Source: Karstenula rhodostoma CBS 690.94 (taxonomy: Eukaryota; Ascomycota; Dothideomycetes; Pleosporales; Didymosphaeriaceae). From it: a stretch of 64,000 nt of DNA. The translations under genes were made by a program, and so were the position numbers. Location of the stretch: assembly GCA_010093485.1 (NCBI GenBank), contig MU001499.1:1193397-1257396 (forward strand), given 5' to 3'. Below the pieces are notes generated by a model. It ran no database searches and was not told where the DNA came from. It saw nothing but the letters and a program-made list of their open reading frames with translations. Numbering within the stretch: position 1 is the first letter of the stretch; every line of letters starts with the position of its first letter. Below are positions 1-9,999 of this stretch, piece after piece.

Positions 1-157
1 GCAATTTGAGAAATCGTCTTAAACCGAGACCGATAGAAAGTATGACTGGACAATGTAGGCCGTGTACCGCATACATGGCGGGAAAGGACAAACATTTACT
101 CTGCCACATCCAGGTCTTCGTGAGCTGCCGGAGGAGGTGTTTCGTCTGTGTTGTCGA

Positions 158-1115
158 TCAGAGGAGGTCGTCGTCTTGTAGGATGGGGTGCTCACTCTTC
201 ACGGGGTTGCGCTCCTCGCCGTTGGTGGGAGCGTCGCGGTCCCGCTCGCGATCTTCATCACGATCGCGCACATCTTTCATCTCCCGATCACCGTCACGTT
301 CAGGGCTCCGGGAGCGATCTCGGTCGCGACGTTCGTAGTCGCGCTCCCGACGATCTTCCTTGCGCGGAGAGTAATCGCCACCACGGCTACGACGAGGAGA
401 GCGGCTACGAGGACGCTCGCTACGCGGTGAGCGGTCTCCACCACGGCCGCCGCGCTCGCTACGTTCGCCACGCTCGCCACGCTCACCACGAGGACGATCA
501 CGGCCGGAGTCAAAGCGCCATGAAGCCGAAGGCGGTGTGCGAGCCCACTGTTGCATGTTAGATACAGTAGCTTGCTGAACATGACTGAACGTACCTCGAT
601 CTTCAACAAGTCATCACGGCCGATGCGCTTGTTGTGCATCTCGTGGTACGCATCATCAGCATCACGGCGGCTCTCATACTCAACGAAAGCGAACCTTCCG
701 CGCATTGTTAGTTGGTTAATATAGCCGGGGGTGTCCGTGGATGCTTACAGCCTGCTGGAGGCGGAACGCGGCGCAGGAATGTCGCAGCGAACAAGACGAC
801 CGTAGCTGGCGATGACATTAGATGTATTCGTGACGTGGAAGGTGATAGCGAGAGGGAGCTGAACGAGGCGGGCTTTGCGCATGGGGAGGGCGTGGGAAGC
901 GGTATCAGGTGCGACGTGACGGTGGCATCGAAAAGGGCGACGAGGCATTAAGCAGTTCGATGGCGCATAACGGACGGTGGACGAGGGGCGCGGTAACGAT
1001 CGGGGAGGGCGGTGCGTTGAGCAACATACCGTTCGAACTCGTAGGCGAGGTCGCGGGCGCGGGTGCCGTGGCCGAAGCCGGTGACATAGAGCGTGGTGCC
1101 GCCGCCGCGAGACAT
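158..1115 (-). CDS. SR-type splicing factor with one RRM
   Basis: Four exons: 1030-1115, 749-805, 595-694 and 158-547, giving 210 aa. The assembled protein starts MSRGGGTTLYVTGFG, has a single RRM (RNP2-like LYVTGF near residue 9; RNP1-like LFAFVEYE after the second intron) and ends in a long Arg/Ser/Asp/Glu-rich tail with many RS and RD dipeptides. This matches SR proteins, which bind exonic RNA and recruit the spliceosome in the nucleus. Introns have donors GTATGT, GTAAGC and GTACGT; the second has an ACTAAC branch site 13 nt before its AG. The start is the first ATG that puts the RNP2 strand near the N-terminus. The RNP1 Gly/Arg residues seen in the genomic frame fall inside the intron, because the only usable acceptor is GGAAG. 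It is transcribed away from the Nab2-like gene. The family is clear; the exact orthologue is not. Confidence 0.85.
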
Positions 1116-2097
1116 GTTGGTGATGTGCAATTAAGGTCGTGGACGGCTCGGGGTGGACGGAGTTGACAGGGCTCTTTGTCGCGTCGTGGGCGGTGGTGGT
1201 GTGAAAAGCGAGCGTGAGGCTGGAGACGCGAACTTTGAAGCTGGAGGCAACTACGTAACTGCGCTAGTACCAACACGGAAAGAAGCTTCTGCCGCGCCCT
1301 TAGGAGCGCTTTTGAACAAAGACAGTCATGGCTGCCGGAAGCAGTCGCTGTGGGATGCAACTGCTGGCTCGGAGATCGCCTCAAGTTTCGATGGGACACG
1401 GCTACTTTGGAAAGCCTCTTATATAGCCAATCGCGGAGCATTTGTGCTATAGCACGCGAGTAGCTCAGCGAGACTTGGCTCAACTTATGCCGGCGAACAC
1501 GATAACATTTCATACGAGGTGGAGATTTTTGAGAGGACGGAGCTGTTCTGATGGAAGACAAGCCAAACTAGTTACGAGTAACGCCAGGTCGTACCGACGC
1601 CGAGTGTATGGATATATGTAGCCTTGAGCCTCCAAGTCCGATCTCCAATAGCCCGACGTGAACCTGTTAGAACTTCAAAGCGAACGCAGACTCGAACTCG
1701 TGAAAGTCACTTGACAGCTGTAGACTCGATGCGCGGTCAAAACCCATTGCGCTATATCACAGAAGTAGAAGACGATCGAAGCGTGCAGATAGTCATTGAA
1801 AATGCTCATCGGCGGCTGTCGCATGTGGTCCGTGTGAGTTAGTCAGCGGGATATCTCACTTCGCGCCAGAAGCTGGGTCCAAACAATTACTTCACTTTGC
1901 CCGCTCCCCCACCGAGACAAAGCTCCCTGTCTACGCGCCACTCCGTCGCGTCCACGACACCGACCCATCGCTTGCCTTTCGACGACTGCGGAACAAGCAC
2001 GACGCGATAAAGGCGCATTCGCTCGCCACTCCCTTTGTCTCACCTCTCCATTCCTTCGTGTCGCGCTCTCGCAGGCGGACCGTTGACCGACTTCACC
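1116..2097. promoter_or_regulatory. Divergent promoter region, SR gene / Nab2-like gene
   Basis: No gene is seen here. A TATATAA-like site with a nearby CCAAT lies around 1417-1432. The last 200 bases before the Nab2-like ATG are pyrimidine-rich, a common fungal promoter/5'UTR feature. It probably serves both divergent genes (inference). Confidence 0.4.
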
Positions 2098-3837
2098 ATG
2101 GCTACCGATCTTGCGGCAGGGACGCCTCTGGCGGCAGCGCTACAGAATCTTGTTCAGCCCAAGCTCGCCGAGTTTGGGTGGACAACGGGCGGCGACGACA
2201 CGACTCTATTCGACTACATCCTGCTCATGCTCTCGAACGGCAAGAACGAGGAACAAGTTGCGACCGAGCTCTCGAACGACCTCCTCGACGAGGCCGAGGG
2301 TGAAAACACAGACACACACCGCTTTTCGCGATGGCTATTTGAACAGGTCGACCAGCTCCGCGGGAACTCTGCTGGCGGCATTGCGCAAACCACCGATAAC
2401 CAGATGGGACATGCCGCTCATGATCCCATCGAAGCTCCGCAAGATATGGAGATGGACGGCGTCTCAGAAGCCGGAGACGCTTCATCTGGCACTATGTATG
2501 ACACCAATTTCCTTTCAAGTTCTCCTCCTCAGTCCTTTGAAGAAGTACGAAGGGACAGCGCCTGCGGACTTCCGATTCCCACAATCGAGTCCTCTCGGCG
2601 CGAGTCTTTGAAGATTTCCCGGACTACCAGCACTTCTAGACGACATTTTCTAACAAGCGGCAGACCCACCGGACCTAAAGCTATGCGGAACGGCAGCGGC
2701 CCCAAGCAGGCACGCGGCGGCCGCATGATGAATCAGGTGAACAGGCAGATGAACCGCAACGACGATCCTCTCCACCGTGTCCGAGGATCGCAGGGAGTTG
2801 GCCGCATCAATTCGCACACACGTGAGCCACCGAAAGGACCCCGCGGGCAGAATATTGGACGAGGGCTCGAAGCAATGGCGAATGGAAGGGGTGGGGGTAA
2901 CATCAATGTCGGCCCTGGCATGAACGGAATGGGCGGTATGGGTATGAATATGGGTATGCCGAACATGCCTATACCGCCCATGGGACAGAATCTACCGGGT
3001 GGAGGATTGAATCCCCAACAGCAGATGGCCCTCATGTCCATGTACGAGCAGCAAGCGCAGATGATGCAACAGATTTTCTCTGGACAGACTCCGCAACCCT
3101 TCGTCAATCCCAACTTCCAGAAAGGAAAAAAACCATTCGCTCGTGGATCGCAAGGAAACCGACAGAACCTGCCGCCATCGACCAAGTTCACGAAGAAAGA
3201 AGGCGATGATGAGAATATGGCCGATGGACCCGCGACCGAAGGCGACGGTATGCAGATGGAGACGTCGCGGCAAGGGCCACCAGATCCTTCGACCACGATG
3301 TGCCATTTCAACCAGAAGTGTGCCAAGGTCGATTGTCCCTACGTACACTCGTCACCTGCAGCCCCTAAGACGGCGGTCGTTGATATGAACACTACGTGCG
3401 ACTACGGAGCAGCGTGCAAGAACTTCAAATGTGTTGGCAAGCACCCCTCTCCCGCTAAGAAACAACAGTTTCAAGCTGAGCAGGAGTGCATTTACTTCCC
3501 CAACTGCCGCGATCCCGCCAATTGTCCGTACAAGCACCCAGTCGAGAAACCGTGTCGCAACGGTGCCGACTGCACGACGCCGGGGTGCACTTTCTGGCAC
3601 AGCTCTGTTGTCTGCAAGTTCAACCCCTGCACAAACGCTCGCTGTACCTACAAGCATCCTCAGGACGGTCAAAAGACGGGCATCAAGGGCAAGGGCAATG
3701 TTTGGGTAGCACCGAAGAACGGGGAGGAGCAGAAGAAGGAGCACGTCAGCGAGAGGAAATTCATTGACGAGAATCAAGAGGAGGAGCTGATTATTCCGGG
3801 AAAGGCTGATGCGGCGATGGCTGAAGATGCGCTCTGA
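2098..3837 (+). CDS. NAB2: Nab2/ZC3H14-like CCCH zinc-finger poly(A) RNA-binding protein
   Basis: Uninterrupted 579-aa frame. The ATG at 2098 is in a good context (CACCATGG), and the in-frame extension upstream has no ATG. The N-terminal ~90 residues resemble the Nab2 PWI-like fold (ALQNLVQPKLAEFGW, then an acidic helical stretch). The middle is Arg/Gly- and Met/Gly-rich with a QQQ-containing helix. Five CCCH fingers lie near residues 402, 434, 464, 486 and 506 (for example CHFNQKCAKVDCPYVH and CKFNPCTNARCTYKH). Nab2 proteins bind poly(A) tails, limit tail length and promote mRNA export through the nuclear pore. Yeast Nab2 has seven fingers, so two may be degenerate or absent here. No intron is needed. 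Confidence 0.9.
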   Translation: MATDLAAGTPLAAALQNLVQPKLAEFGWTTGGDDTTLFDYILLMLSNGKNEEQVATELSNDLLDEAEGENTDTHRFSRWLFEQVDQLRGNSAGGIAQTTDNQMGHAAHDPIEAPQDMEMDGVSEAGDASSGTMYDTNFLSSSPPQSFEEVRRDSACGLPIPTIESSRRESLKISRTTSTSRRHFLTSGRPTGPKAMRNGSGPKQARGGRMMNQVNRQMNRNDDPLHRVRGSQGVGRINSHTREPPKGPRGQNIGRGLEAMANGRGGGNINVGPGMNGMGGMGMNMGMPNMPIPPMGQNLPGGGLNPQQQMALMSMYEQQAQMMQQIFSGQTPQPFVNPNFQKGKKPFARGSQGNRQNLPPSTKFTKKEGDDENMADGPATEGDGMQMETSRQGPPDPSTTMCHFNQKCAKVDCPYVHSSPAAPKTAVVDMNTTCDYGAACKNFKCVGKHPSPAKKQQFQAEQECIYFPNCRDPANCPYKHPVEKPCRNGADCTTPGCTFWHSSVVCKFNPCTNARCTYKHPQDGQKTGIKGKGNVWVAPKNGEEQKKEHVSERKFIDENQEEELIIPGKADAAMAEDAL

Positions 3838-4277
3838 GCAGGCTGTAAAACAAGGGCAGGGCAGGGCACGAGGAAATGATATCCGATGTGGCATGGTATG
3901 GTCGCAGCATCAGATGCTGTAGAACGAGGAACACGGCATTTGTACTATAGTTCAGGATACCGAAGGGCACGGCGTTTTGGCTTGGGCGGCACTTGACCTG
4001 CATTGATGGGCCGCATCTGCGATGGTTCTCTAAAATGGAGCCTGATGTTTTCTGGTGGCTGAAGAGCTGCACCTCTTGTTTACACACTCTTGCCTACACT
4101 GCTGTGACGTTTTCCTGATTGTGTAGTGCTGGTGCTGGTGAGCTTCGGCGAAGTGAGTGAGCGCGTCAGAGAGAGAGAGAGCAGAGCGGCCCGAGCTCGG
4201 CTCTGGCGCACGTCACGAAGCTCCAGCATTGAATCCGTGGGCCGCATTTACAGACACCCGACTCCTCACACACGGCA
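3838..4277. other. Intergenic, Nab2-like to HEM14
   Basis: Spacer between two co-directional genes. It holds a short GA microsatellite at 4168-4182 and presumably the 3'UTR of the first gene and the promoter of the second. No coding signal is seen. Confidence 0.5.
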
Positions 4278-6085
4278 ATGCGGCTCAGAAAACATGTCCC
4301 GCTCATCGAGTCGACATTGAAGCGCGTTGCTCTGCGCCCAGCTGCCTCTTCGCTATGCACCCGCTGCCGCCGCTACGCTTCGTCGCAAGCCTATCCTGAG
4401 AAAGTGGCCGTGCTTGGCGGTGGCATATCAGGTCTCGCGAGCGCGTACTTTGTGAGCAAGGAGTTTCCAAGGAGCAAGATCACAATCTATGAAGCGAACA
4501 AGGACAGTGGGGGCTGGATCCAGTCGAGGCGTGTCCAGACTCCCACCGGCGATGTGCTGTTTGAATACGGGGCGCGGACGCTGAGGCCGGGGAGTAACGC
4601 GTTGATCACGGCGCAATTGGTGAGCATCGAGGCCTGTGTGTTGGACAATTGGCTAACGCGTGCTAGATTCAAGATCTGGGTCTTACAGACAATGTCATCT
4701 TCGCTAAGACGGGTTCGACCGGCGCAAAAAACCGCTATGTATACTATCCCGATCGACTCCAACGCCTTCCTTCCCCAGGAGACGCACCCGACTTCTGGCA
4801 CATTGCTGGGCTGTGGCAATCTGGCCTTCTCGCCGGTGCGCCGTCTGCGCTTTTACTTGAACCCTTTCGTCCCCAACGGCCCGAATCTTTGAAAGATGAA
4901 TCGATCGGTGCTTTCATAGAGCGCCGCCTAGACAAGCGCGTGGGAAACAATCTTGCTTCTGCCGTGATGCACGGCATCTATGCTGGCGACATCTGGAAGC
5001 TCAGTGCTCGGACGCTGCTGTCGCAAGCGTGGATGCTGGAGGGTCTGGCAGGTAGCATATTCAAGGGCATGATCAAGATTCAACAGGAGACTCCGTTGAC
5101 GGACAAGGTGATGCTCTTCCATCCGCACGATTTGGATGTGTTCAAGGCCATGAGGGAAGAAGTCAAGCTGGATGAAACTTTCCAGAGGCACCTTGACGGG
5201 TGCGCCATGTTCACCTTCGAGGATGGCATGGCCGAACTGGTAACGGCATTGAAGAAGAATCTCGAAAACAGTGGGCGGGTAGACTTCAAGTTCGGTAGCT
5301 GGGTACAAGACTACAAGCTGGCTGGGGAAAATCGGCAACATGTTGATGTCACCACTGGAGTAAGTACACTCGATTCTGAACTACCTTCCAAAACTGACGC
5401 TTTGCAGCCCAAAGACTCACCCTCTACCGAAAGATACGACCTTGCAGTCTCCACGCTTCGCGACAAGAGACTTACACCTTTTGTCACCGTCCAGACAGTG
5501 AACCTCTATTTCCCGAACCCCAACCTCATTCCTCAAAAGGGCTTCGGCTACCTGATTCCTCAGTCCGTCGCCTTCGAGGAAAACCCCGAGCGTGCTCTGG
5601 GCGTCATCTTCGATTCGGACGCCATCCAAGGACAGGACACTGCCGAAGGTACCAAGCTCACCGTCATGCTTGGTGGCCACTATTGGGATGGCTGGGAACA
5701 CTTCCCCTCTGATGACGAAGCTTATGGTCTAGCCATGTCGCTCCTCCGTCGCCATCTGAAAATCAAAGAGGAACCTACGCACTACAATGTCAACCTCAGC
5801 AAGGACTGTATTCCACAATATACGGTAGGATACGAGGACCGGCTGAAATCGTACGCGGAGCATGTTACATCCCAATATCTGGGAAGGGTACGGGTGGTGG
5901 GAAGCCAAACGCACGGCGTGGGTGTTAACGACTGTATAAGAGGAGCATGGGCGATGGCCCGGCAATTAAGGGGTGCAGGATGGAAGAAGATCGAATCAGG
6001 GTTGGAGAGGGCGATGGATGCTAGGTATGATGGCGCCTGGGTCAGTGCACCTGCCAACCAGGGACCGCCAAAAGTGAAGTCGTAG
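4278..6085 (+). CDS. HEM14: Protoporphyrinogen oxidase, mitochondrial
   Basis: Exons 4278-4619, 4667-5359 and 5408-6085, 570 aa. PPOX oxidises protoporphyrinogen IX to protoporphyrin IX, the penultimate step of heme synthesis, at the inner mitochondrial membrane. The N-terminus is Arg/Ser-rich without acids (a likely presequence), followed by the FAD dinucleotide-binding motif VAVLGGGISGLASAYF (Gly-rich loop at residues 47-52). The C-terminal part carries the usual flavin-amine-oxidase-type ending with GVGVNDCIRGAWAMA. Intron 1 (GTGAGC...CTAG, 47 nt) joins ITAQL to IQDLGLTDN. Intron 2 (GTAAGT...GCAG, 48 nt) is a multiple of three with no stop, so retention would add 16 residues. Length is near the yeast enzyme's (about 540). 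Confidence 0.93.
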
Positions 6086-6593
6086 GGCATTATATATGCA
6101 TCTCTGTACACAAGACAATACTCGACATTGGAGCTGGCAACTAGAAAATGTATAACATCTAAGAGTGGAGATGGGGCGATGTGCTTGGTGCAATGCAAGT
6201 CTAGAGCCACAGACAGGGAAACAGCAATCGGCGACTACTTTACAGAGCCATGGAGTCGTGTTGCTCCATGATTGCCTCGCCTCCTGTGGATGCGAATTTC
6301 GCTTGTATCATTCGCTGCATGGACTACGCCGCACTCCTGCATCGGATAAGTGGGATTGGCGCCTGTTGCTACCGACTATAAACACCAGGAGGCAATCATA
6401 GGGCCTCACATCGTCCGCGCCGCCAACACTAACGACTTATGGTACGATCAATACAATGCGATACCACAGTCACGGCACAGCCAATGCGCTTTGCAAATAT
6501 GCGGCGGGCGCGGCGCTCTTCACGAGTTTGTCGCACGCGTTCTCTTTTGTTCTCTCATCGCTCTGTTTTCGCTGATGCCTCTTTGTCTGTTCC
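6086..6593. other. Intergenic, HEM14 to CFEM gene
   Basis: Nothing recognisable; short ORFs on both strands lack codon or domain signal. Confidence 0.4.
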
Positions 6594-7814
6594 ATGTCTT
6601 TCACTAGTGTGTTATTGCTGGCCGTGGCCGGCACAATGGTGCATGGCGAGCTCGTCACTCTTCAGGTTCGAGGAGCCAGGCCACCGCCCTCATGGTGTTC
6701 TGAATCTAGCCATTCGTGCCCATCGACGATGGTCCCGCAAACGTCGACAGAGGAGGCGAGCGTCGTTACGTTACTGCCGCCTGTGTCCATCACAGAAGCT
6801 CCGGAGCCATCCACCACATCATCCTTCTTCGACGCATCGGCCTGGCCAACGGGCAATACAGCGAAACCAGTGCCGCCTCCTTGTGCAGGAGTCAGTCGCC
6901 CACTGCAGAATACCAGACTACGACCATGCTAATGTGTGCTTCTAGAGATGTCTTCCTGGAGGAGTCTTCTACGACTGTCAACTCGACGACGCATCAAACG
7001 ATTTCTCCTGCGTGTGTTCGAAGCAGCGGCGATTCGTGGACGAGTTCTTCGATTCGGTAGCGCCGTGTGTAGCGAACTCAACTGGTTGTTCCGAGGGGGA
7101 GTGGGCTGGTAAGTAAACCCCCTGCTTTCTTTGGAGGAGGAGCGCGGATAACCAAGTAAGAGTACTGAAAGTGAACTAGCATATATGTACATGATGGAAA
7201 GTACCTGTGGAGCCCTGGGTAATCCGATTTCGACTTTGCCATCAACAATCTCAACGTGGATGAAGTACACCTATTCGCCTACTGCATCGGATACTGGAGG
7301 CGCTGTCGAGACACCGAGTACGATGGTGACGTCGACATCGTCGGGCTCGTCTGGACCGGCGGGTTCATCGAATTCGTCTGGCAGCGCGGATGGTGCTGGG
7401 GGAGGTTCATCCGGGATGTCCACTGGCGCGGTTGCTGGTCTAGGTGCAGGCATTTCCATCGGCGCCCTTGCCGTCATTGCCGGCGTAGCATTCTTCATCT
7501 GGCGGAAACGGCGCAGACAGGCTCAGCCAAAGACGACAGAAGAAGTCGATGACGCGACGCCACCTCCCGATGCCCCTGTTGACGAGAAGAAGGCGCAGGT
7601 CTTTGAACACTCGGTGGGGGCGTCGGAACTTGATGGCGCTGATGAGAGGGCAGAGCTGTATTCACCGCCAACCGTGGCAGAGGTTGGTACAGGTGCTTAT
7701 GTGTCGGAGTTGCCTGGCGATTCGAACTATCTCCAAACATCGCCTAAACCGGACGCTGCGAGGATGAGTAATGTGTCTGAGTTGGAGGCTGATGTTGGGA
7801 AGAAGGAAAAATGA
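6594..7814 (+). CDS. CFEM-type single-pass membrane protein
   Basis: Exons 6594-6890, 6946-7108 and 7180-7814, 364 aa. It has a signal peptide (MSFTSVLLLAVAGTMVHG) and a Ser/Thr/Pro-rich segment. An eight-cysteine block spread over exons 1-3 follows (PCAGRCLPGG, YDCQLDDASNDFSCVC, APCVANSTGC, STCG), in the order expected for CFEM domains, including an Asp upstream of the CxC pair. Next come a Ser/Gly-rich stalk, a membrane span (AGLGAGISIGALAVIAGVAF), a basic stop-transfer and an acidic cytosolic tail. CFEM proteins sit at the fungal surface and include heme-binding and pathogenicity-related receptors. The intron 1 donor is GTCAGT, less usual, but only this join restores the cysteine pattern. 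Whether it binds heme or signals cannot be told. Confidence 0.8.
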
Positions 7815-8395
7815 AGATGATGACTGGAGGCGTAAGGCCAGGACCTTCAGTGAAAGTAGCTGGTAGAATCTGGGTCTCGAGGGTGCGGCTTATCTTTTGC
7901 TGGAATATAATAATAATCAGATGCAGCCAGTAGACTTACTTGAGAAGAGGCAGTAGTGTTGTATATTGTGGAGGCGCACTGGGTGGTAAGGCGAAGACGA
8001 GGCTTGCTGTGAAGGAACGGAGAGTATGTTGTCAAGATAGGTCACTGATCATGAAGAGAATATGTGGCACGCTCCCACGCCGCGTGCGTGTGGAAATCTA
8101 CCTCGCGTTTATACTACAAGTAGTTTACGAGAGTCATAGTCACTGTTGAGGATATGAGTACATGCATCACTAGCATCAGCACCTGCTGTCGAACAAACGG
8201 AGTTGCATTCTCTTCACACATGCCTTCAATTGCAAAACACAACGACATGTTTTTGATGTTCCCCTTGAAGTGCTAGCTAGCCCTGAAGTACTTGTATCTC
8301 CAAGTTCCCCGTTCTTAACTACACCACGCACGCAGCTCAGTATCGCAAATCTTCATTACCCTGCTCCACACCTCGCAGCTCCATCTTCCACGGCC
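7815..8395. other. Intergenic, CFEM gene to RapZ-like gene
   Basis: AT-richer than its neighbours, with a run of AATAAT-type triplets near 7908. No gene recognised. Confidence 0.4.
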
Positions 8396-9235
8396 ATGGC
8401 ATCCTTCAACTTTATCCCACCTCCCTCGCTCTTCGACCAGCACCAAACCATCACCCACCAAATCCACCACCCCGGCGTCGCCCTCCAAAACCAGCAACAC
8501 GTAACCGTCCATCAAGTCCACAACCCGGGCGCCATCATCCACCACCCCACCCCCTTCCTCCACCACCCGCTCCCGATCACCCCCTTCATCCACGACCCGT
8601 TCCCCATGATGTACCCCCACAACCCGTACCCCATGACGTACCACCACGCATCGCCCATGCACCACCCCGGCGCCATCGCCATGCAAAACTTCGCCCCCGG
8701 CACCCTCCAGCAGAACCTCGCCCGCCAGCCGCGCCGCCTCGCCCACATCATGACCTACAGCACGGCGCGCCTGGCAAGGGGCGAAGCCGCCGCGCACGCG
8801 CTGTACGAACAGGCGCTCATCGCGACGGGCCTGCAGCCGCTGATTACCTTCGACGTGGGCCACTTCCCCGCGCCGCCGCCGCCGCTGGCGATGCAATTCA
8901 CGGGCGTGAGCGGGGAGATCCAAGAGGTGGTTAGGGGGTATGACGAGGGTATGAGGGATTTGTGAGTTTTCCCTTCTTTTTTGTAGTTGGACGTGGCGCT
9001 GGGCTTTGGATTGGAGCTGACGAAGGCGCAATGTAGGGATGAGGTTGTACGGTTGATGATGAGTGCGTATGATCAGGGGAGTGGGTCGTTGCTGTTGATG
9101 GTGGCGTGTCCGGGGGGCACGCATAGGAGTGTGGCGGTTGCGGAGATTATTAAGAAGAAGTTGCTTAGGAGAGGGGTGACGACTGTGCACTTGAATCATG
9201 TGCATCGGGTGAGGCATCCTGGGGATGCTATTTGA
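8396..9235 (+). CDS. RapZ C-terminal-domain protein with His/Pro-rich N-terminus
   Basis: Exons 8396-8961 and 9037-9235, 254 aa; intron GTGAGT...TGTAG, 75 nt. The start is the ATG in GGCCATGGC; an in-frame upstream extension to 8270 is possible. Residues 20-120 are rich in His, Pro, Met and Tyr, with imperfect repeats (HHPG, HNPG, HDPF, HNPY). The C-terminal half holds LITFDVGHFP and then LLLMVACPGGTHRSVAVAE (Cys213 to Val221). This matches the C-terminal domain of bacterial RapZ/YvcJ, whose signature is C-[TP]-G-G-x-H-R-S-V. RapZ is an RNase adaptor that binds aminosugar phosphate; the N-terminal P-loop kinase-like domain is absent here. Fungal stand-alone copies have no established function that I know of. 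Confidence 0.75.
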
Positions 9236-9999
9236 GTGGTTTGGCGAGATGGAGGGTTTTGGTGATAGGGACGATGCTGGTGGGAGTAAATTCGACTTAG
9301 CGTTGCGAGGGTTTGTTTGAAAAGGGGCGCGTTGCGGGGATGTGCGAGGATGTGTGAGGCATGAGCTCGAAGTCGTTCGGTATTTCTACTGTATGTTTTA
9401 TATTTGCGGTGTATTCCATTTTTCACTTATTATCACACTATCATAGCATTTCCGAACCAGTTTGAGTGGTTGTGTGCGAACATAGAATGCGTAAGGCTTC
9501 GAGCATCAACCAATGCTTGTGAACTACTGGCTCCCTGTTCCTCGGGTCGCGTTGGGATACGGCGAACAAGCGAAGAGATCGCGTGCAAAACTTGAGAAAG
9601 CCCTGGCATCAGCCGTCTACCGAACAAGAAACGTTGTCAGCCAGCGAAATAGGGACGCGATGGCGACCAAAGACCAGGCCTGTATCAATTGAACAGATTC
9701 GAAGATAGAGACCCTCGGCAAACAGTGTCTGGAACTGCTAGCGCTATCGGACAGTTTATGCCGTTATAGCGAGAGCTGATATTCTTGAAAAATGTCGTTT
9801 GCGAACTTGATTTCGAAGGCAGTGGCGAGGTTGATGGCGACATTTGGAGCGACTGAAGGGTGTAAATCATGACAGACACGCTGAACCCCCGATGTCGAGA
9901 GGTCGTCTGACTTCTTGTACGCCGCCATAGTGAGAAAAAGCAGTGGTTATGCATGAAAACACACTGAGTTGAATGTAAACGTTCGCTTGTTGCATGTAC
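9236..9999. other. Intergenic between convergent genes
   Basis: 3' ends of the RapZ-like gene and the dual-cluster regulator face each other here. No coding or RNA signal recognised. Confidence 0.4.
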
